From Diploscapter coronatus (Eukaryota; Nematoda; Chromadorea; Rhabditida; Rhabditidae), in NCBI GenBank assembly GCA_964036155.1, contig OZ038423.1:3239249-3303248 (forward strand): a stretch of 64,000 bases of DNA, read 5' to 3'. Shown here piece by piece: positions 60,762 to 64,000 of this stretch. Numbering within the stretch: position 1 is the first letter of the stretch; each line of letters begins with the position of its first letter. The notes under the pieces are model-generated. The model worked only from the letters and a program-made list of their open reading frames with translations, made no database searches and was not told the origin of the DNA. Made by a program: the position numbers and the translations under genes.

Positions 60762-63368
60762 ATGCTCCCCCGCTGGAAGTTGCGTTACGCCAAACTCGCT
60801 CCAATTCTGAGACAATTTATTCTAATGTGCATGGTATTTACACTATCCTCCTCGTGCTTTCTCAACTCTTGTCCCTATAGGCGGTACGGCCGAGCGCTAC
60901 AATGTGCGAGTTGTGGTAAGTTTCTTTTTTGTTCGTTGGAAATTTTGTTTACCTTTTCTATGGCAGAGTTATTTTATGTTCAAGTTTATTTTGAGTCGAG
61001 ATTTCTTGAAACATACTATTTATTGATGAAGATGCGAAACGACGACATCTATTGAATTTATTTTAGCAAATTTTAAAAACAATAGCAAAAATTGGAATTC
61101 ATAAGAGAATTAAATAAAATTTTGTGACGTATCTAAAATGCAATTTCAATTTGCAAAATATTTAATTAAATTAGAAAATTTGTGTCAAATTATGAAAAAT
61201 GTTGATGCGCGCAATAGAGCAGTACAAATATATATACCTGAATTAATTTCTCATTAATCAAATTCGAGATTTTTCTAGGTTGAAAAATGGATTCTAGAAT
61301 GCGCGTTGCAGTTTCTGAATTGAGCGTAATTTGCTAGCCGGAAAATTGTACTAATGATAAAATCAAAACCCCCACGCTGTGAAAACTCATCATAAACGTG
61401 TCATAGAATACCCTGAAAATAATTATTTGGAAGGTAAATATTTTATTGCTATAAGCTTCAACTTTTTGCCCATTCAAAATGTCAGACTCGTCAAATATTG
61501 GATTCCATTCCGCTGTATTTATTAACGAAGACCTTTGCTTGCGAAACTTTCGCAGATTTCAATGCATGAGGGCAGAGCGAGTCTGCGTCATACTGTTTTC
61601 GAACTATCGCACTCCGATGTTAGGCGCCTTTTAATTGCCATTTTTCGGCTTCCTCTTTTTTCGCGCGGTAAAAAATATATTATTACGCTCCCATGCTTCA
61701 ATACAGGCGAGAGGGACTTCCCTCAAGGAAAATAAATCAGACGAAAGAGAAAAGGACGCTATGCCGTCGGAATATTTTTTCGTGGTACACATATTTTGCA
61801 AGGAAAGAAGGCGTGACTTGCCTTTCTCAATGAACATGACTGATTGTGAGTGGATGAGTGATTGAGGATTGACATCATAGAATTATTTCAAAATAATATC
61901 GGTAGATTTGTAACGTTATCTAAAACCTTCGAAATCTTTGTATCCAAAATTCCACCCAAATTCTCTTATTGGAGAACTACCAGAGATATCCCTCCATCAC
62001 ACCATTCCCCATCCATCCTATGGTATCTCGCTGATCTTGGTCGTCATCTAAGCATGTTATATTTTTAGTCTTCTTGCACCTAGACTTTTTTATTTTGCAT
62101 TTTTCATCATAAGCCAGTCTTTATTGGTTTTGACAGAACCGCCCCGAACTGCGCCACAAACTTTTCCAACCGTTAACGACATAACACGTCTTTTCGTTTC
62201 CATTTTCCCTCTGCTATTTCTAGCAAATTGAAGAAATAGCGTTGAAAAATGGGAGGAGAAAAAGATTTCCGTGCCGCTAAAGAACAGGATGAAATGCGCG
62301 AGCATCCCTGATTAGGAATGCATTCAATGATCCCATTTCGAATCGCCCAGATATCGACAATACGCCTATTTTTCTCGCGTTTTGCGCATTTTTGGGTCAT
62401 TATGCGTCTTTGATGGAGAAAGGTCGAATGCGAAAGTTGGAGAGGACTCTGGAACTCGGGATCTTCTTAAGAATTCATCCAGGAAGTTCCAAATACCACG
62501 TCATTTACTTGGACTTTTTTCTATTATTGGAAGCGTTTAGGTCAAAAATTTGATAACTTTGAAATTTTCGTCGTAATTTTACGAGGTTCCTCAACTTTTG
62601 ACAAATTCAATAGGATCCAAGTTTGTCGCGAGGAAATGCTCCATTAATTTGCTACCTAGACGAGACGATTTATTTCTCGAAACTAGACAGAGTTTCTGAG
62701 AATGCCAAATAGAAAAGTGCGGAATATGTCATTTGCACCTGACAAATGAGGATGATATTTGGGAAACTTTGTTCGATAATACTGTCAAATTAAAGCAAAT
62801 CCACCAGGTTAGCAGATCGATTAGTAAAAAGTTTGTAGCAGTAATGAAAAATTTGAAACGTAAATGAAAACTACTTACTCATAACTACAAAGTCGAGGTT
62901 TATTCTTAAATTCAATTATTTATTTAGGCCACGAAATATCCACGAGAAATTGAATTGAAAAAGATAAAGCGGGGCACTCTACCCTGAAGCATAACAATTT
63001 TCATTAAAAAAACTATAATCTAAACTTTCAGGTCCCCTATTTAAAGGCATATGTACGGAGATGAATTTGTGCTGTACGTCAACCGAATGTTTTCCGGATT
63101 ATCGGTGTACAGATTATTTCATTTGCCCTTCGAGGTATTGTAAAGTAAGTTGGAATTTTATTTCCACTTGATAAATTGGGCATGTCCGAAATAATAATTT
63201 GCTTAATAGGGCTATCTTTTCCTGTTTAATAAGTTAGTCATTTTTGATGTGATCAAATTTTATGAAATGCAAAAAATAACATAATTAATTGTTTTTTCAA
63301 AATATTTAATTTCCAGAATGACCACCGACCAGGGATATGTCTAGCCAAGGAATTATGCTGTAGCTCAG
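60762..63368 (+). CDS. ntc-1: Nematocin (oxytocin/vasopressin-like) and neurophysin precursor
   Basis: Exon 1 (60762-60915) encodes a basic/hydrophobic signal peptide (MLPRWKLRYAKLAPILRQFI, LMCMVFTLSSS). It is directly followed by CFLNSCPYRRYG, the nematode vasopressin/oxytocin-like nonapeptide-type hormone with its disulfide ring Cys1-Cys6, a Gly for amidation and an Arg cleavage site (60855-60893). The neurophysin carrier begins LQCASCGPLFKGIC, continues in exon 2 (63032-63144: EMNLCCTSTECFPDYRCTDY...CPSRYC) and exon 3 (63317-63368: NDHRPGICLAKELCCSS), with the paired cysteines typical of neurophysin. The last exon lies beyond the window or is unrecognised. The first intron is about 2.1 kb, by far the longest here. 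In Caenorhabditis this peptide is neuronal and acts through GPCRs in mating and associative behaviour. Confidence 0.9.
60916..63031. other. Long first intron of the nematocin gene
   Basis: AT-rich, with no coding exon that joins in phase. Open frames at 61535-61735 and 61635-61865 overlap on opposite or shifted frames and look random. Long first introns of neuropeptide genes often hold enhancers, but I see no specific site. Confidence 0.5.
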
Positions 63369-64000
63369 GTAAGTGTTTTGTATCTCGTTATTGGTTCAAA
63401 AGATCATTCCAGTTTAATCCAGTTGAGGAATAAAACATACATTTTGAGATTAGGTTATTTGAAATTTCAAAAGAATACAATAGCTTTTATTTTCACTTTA
63501 AGAATGGATGTCAGCAAAAACCAAATTCTTAGTAAAGGGTTTTTTCCAGGGGGCCCGTCGGTTTGGCTTGTTTTCACAACTTTTGTTCAGTTTTTCACGC
63601 TGATTCTCATGGTGATAACCGTTTTTTGAAAATCGATAATTTGGCGGGAAAATTAGCATATTAAAAAATGTGACCCTACCTCGCTGCAGTTTTTCGCGAT
63701 TTTGGTCCTATCAGCAGGAAGATAAAGTTGCTGGAAATTAGCTTATTTGAAAGATAATTGAATTCTGAGTAAAATCACATGTTTTCTATAAAAAAAGTCG
63801 GACAAAGGGTGATAAAATTCGCCGAATGCGTAAAATTAGGATAATTTTCATAGAAGGAAACTTTCAAAAAATTCTAACTTTTAAATGTTCGAACCAAATT
63901 CACTAATTCTTTTTTTATTCGACGGCGTTTAGTCCATAGATTATCAGACAATAAAATGATAATTTTTGAATACCAATTTCTGCAGAAATGCGCATTTTTC
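63369..64000. other. Downstream intron of the nematocin gene
   Basis: After the GTAAG donor at 63369 I find no exon that continues the neurophysin cysteine pattern. A frame after the acceptor at about 63549 gives only hydrophobic residues and a stop, and is not neurophysin-like. Confidence 0.45.

Noticed and set aside
60619..60810. Open frame upstream of and overlapping nematocin exon 1
   Set aside because: Different frame from the clear peptide precursor; likely 5' UTR or promoter.
63549..63629. Candidate last nematocin exon (hydrophobic, ends in stop)
   Set aside because: In phase but lacks the cysteines needed to complete neurophysin; the true last exon is probably outside the window.

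Overview
The window is nuclear DNA from a nematode. It is AT-rich, with compact genes split by many short introns (about 45-60 bp is common) whose acceptors end mostly in TTTCAG or TTTAG. Several first exons start only 8-15 nt after such an acceptor, as expected for trans-spliced messages, and an SL1-like spliced-leader sequence lies on the minus strand at 23144-23165. The nematode vasopressin/oxytocin-like peptide CFLNSCPYRRYG is encoded near the right end. I cannot name the species.

Layout. 684-2451: 3' part of an MFSD8-like major facilitator transporter. 4492-33230: a family cluster of type I membrane proteins, each with a signal peptide, a Ser/Gly/Arg-rich segment, a shared NTYII-type motif, a Cys-rich module resembling the nematode CX module, one transmembrane helix and a proline-rich tail that often carries PPxY. 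The full members are at 7969-9597, 14181-15735 (minus), 17271-19166, 20552-22530, 26059-29057 and 31011-33230. Two reduced members (4492-5916 and 6538-7102) lack the CX module. A divergent Hsp70-like gene (10014-13207, minus) sits inside the cluster. About 2 kb around 4040-6065 is repeated in inverted orientation at about 14040-16178. 34136-35558 (minus) is a damaged or incompletely resolved gene. 35755-36872 is another type I membrane protein, whose tail has two ITIM-like motifs. 37776-39695 is a cathepsin L-like protease.

40674-43012 (minus) encodes a two-block Kelch protein and 53425-54951 (plus) a one-block relative. Between them lie an Hsp70-like gene whose substrate-binding part is replaced by a charged coiled coil (43614-45840, minus) and a C2H2 zinc-finger gene (47038-51364, minus). 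56926-59823 is an unrecognised multi-exon gene. 60762 to at least 63368 is the nematocin/neurophysin precursor, which runs off the window.

Intergenic DNA and introns hold several foldback/MITE families (one with 8-bp target duplications), a tRNA-derived SINE with a poly(A) tail and an approximately 16-bp target duplication, and a CATATGG-rich foldback element.

The CX-like cluster is the main accessory feature. The repeated secreted-domain/TM/PPxY-tail layout, domain-loss paralogues and local sequence homogenisation suggest a rapidly evolving family of surface proteins that may contact WW-domain partners inside the cell. All exon boundaries were read by eye and coordinates may be off by a base or two.
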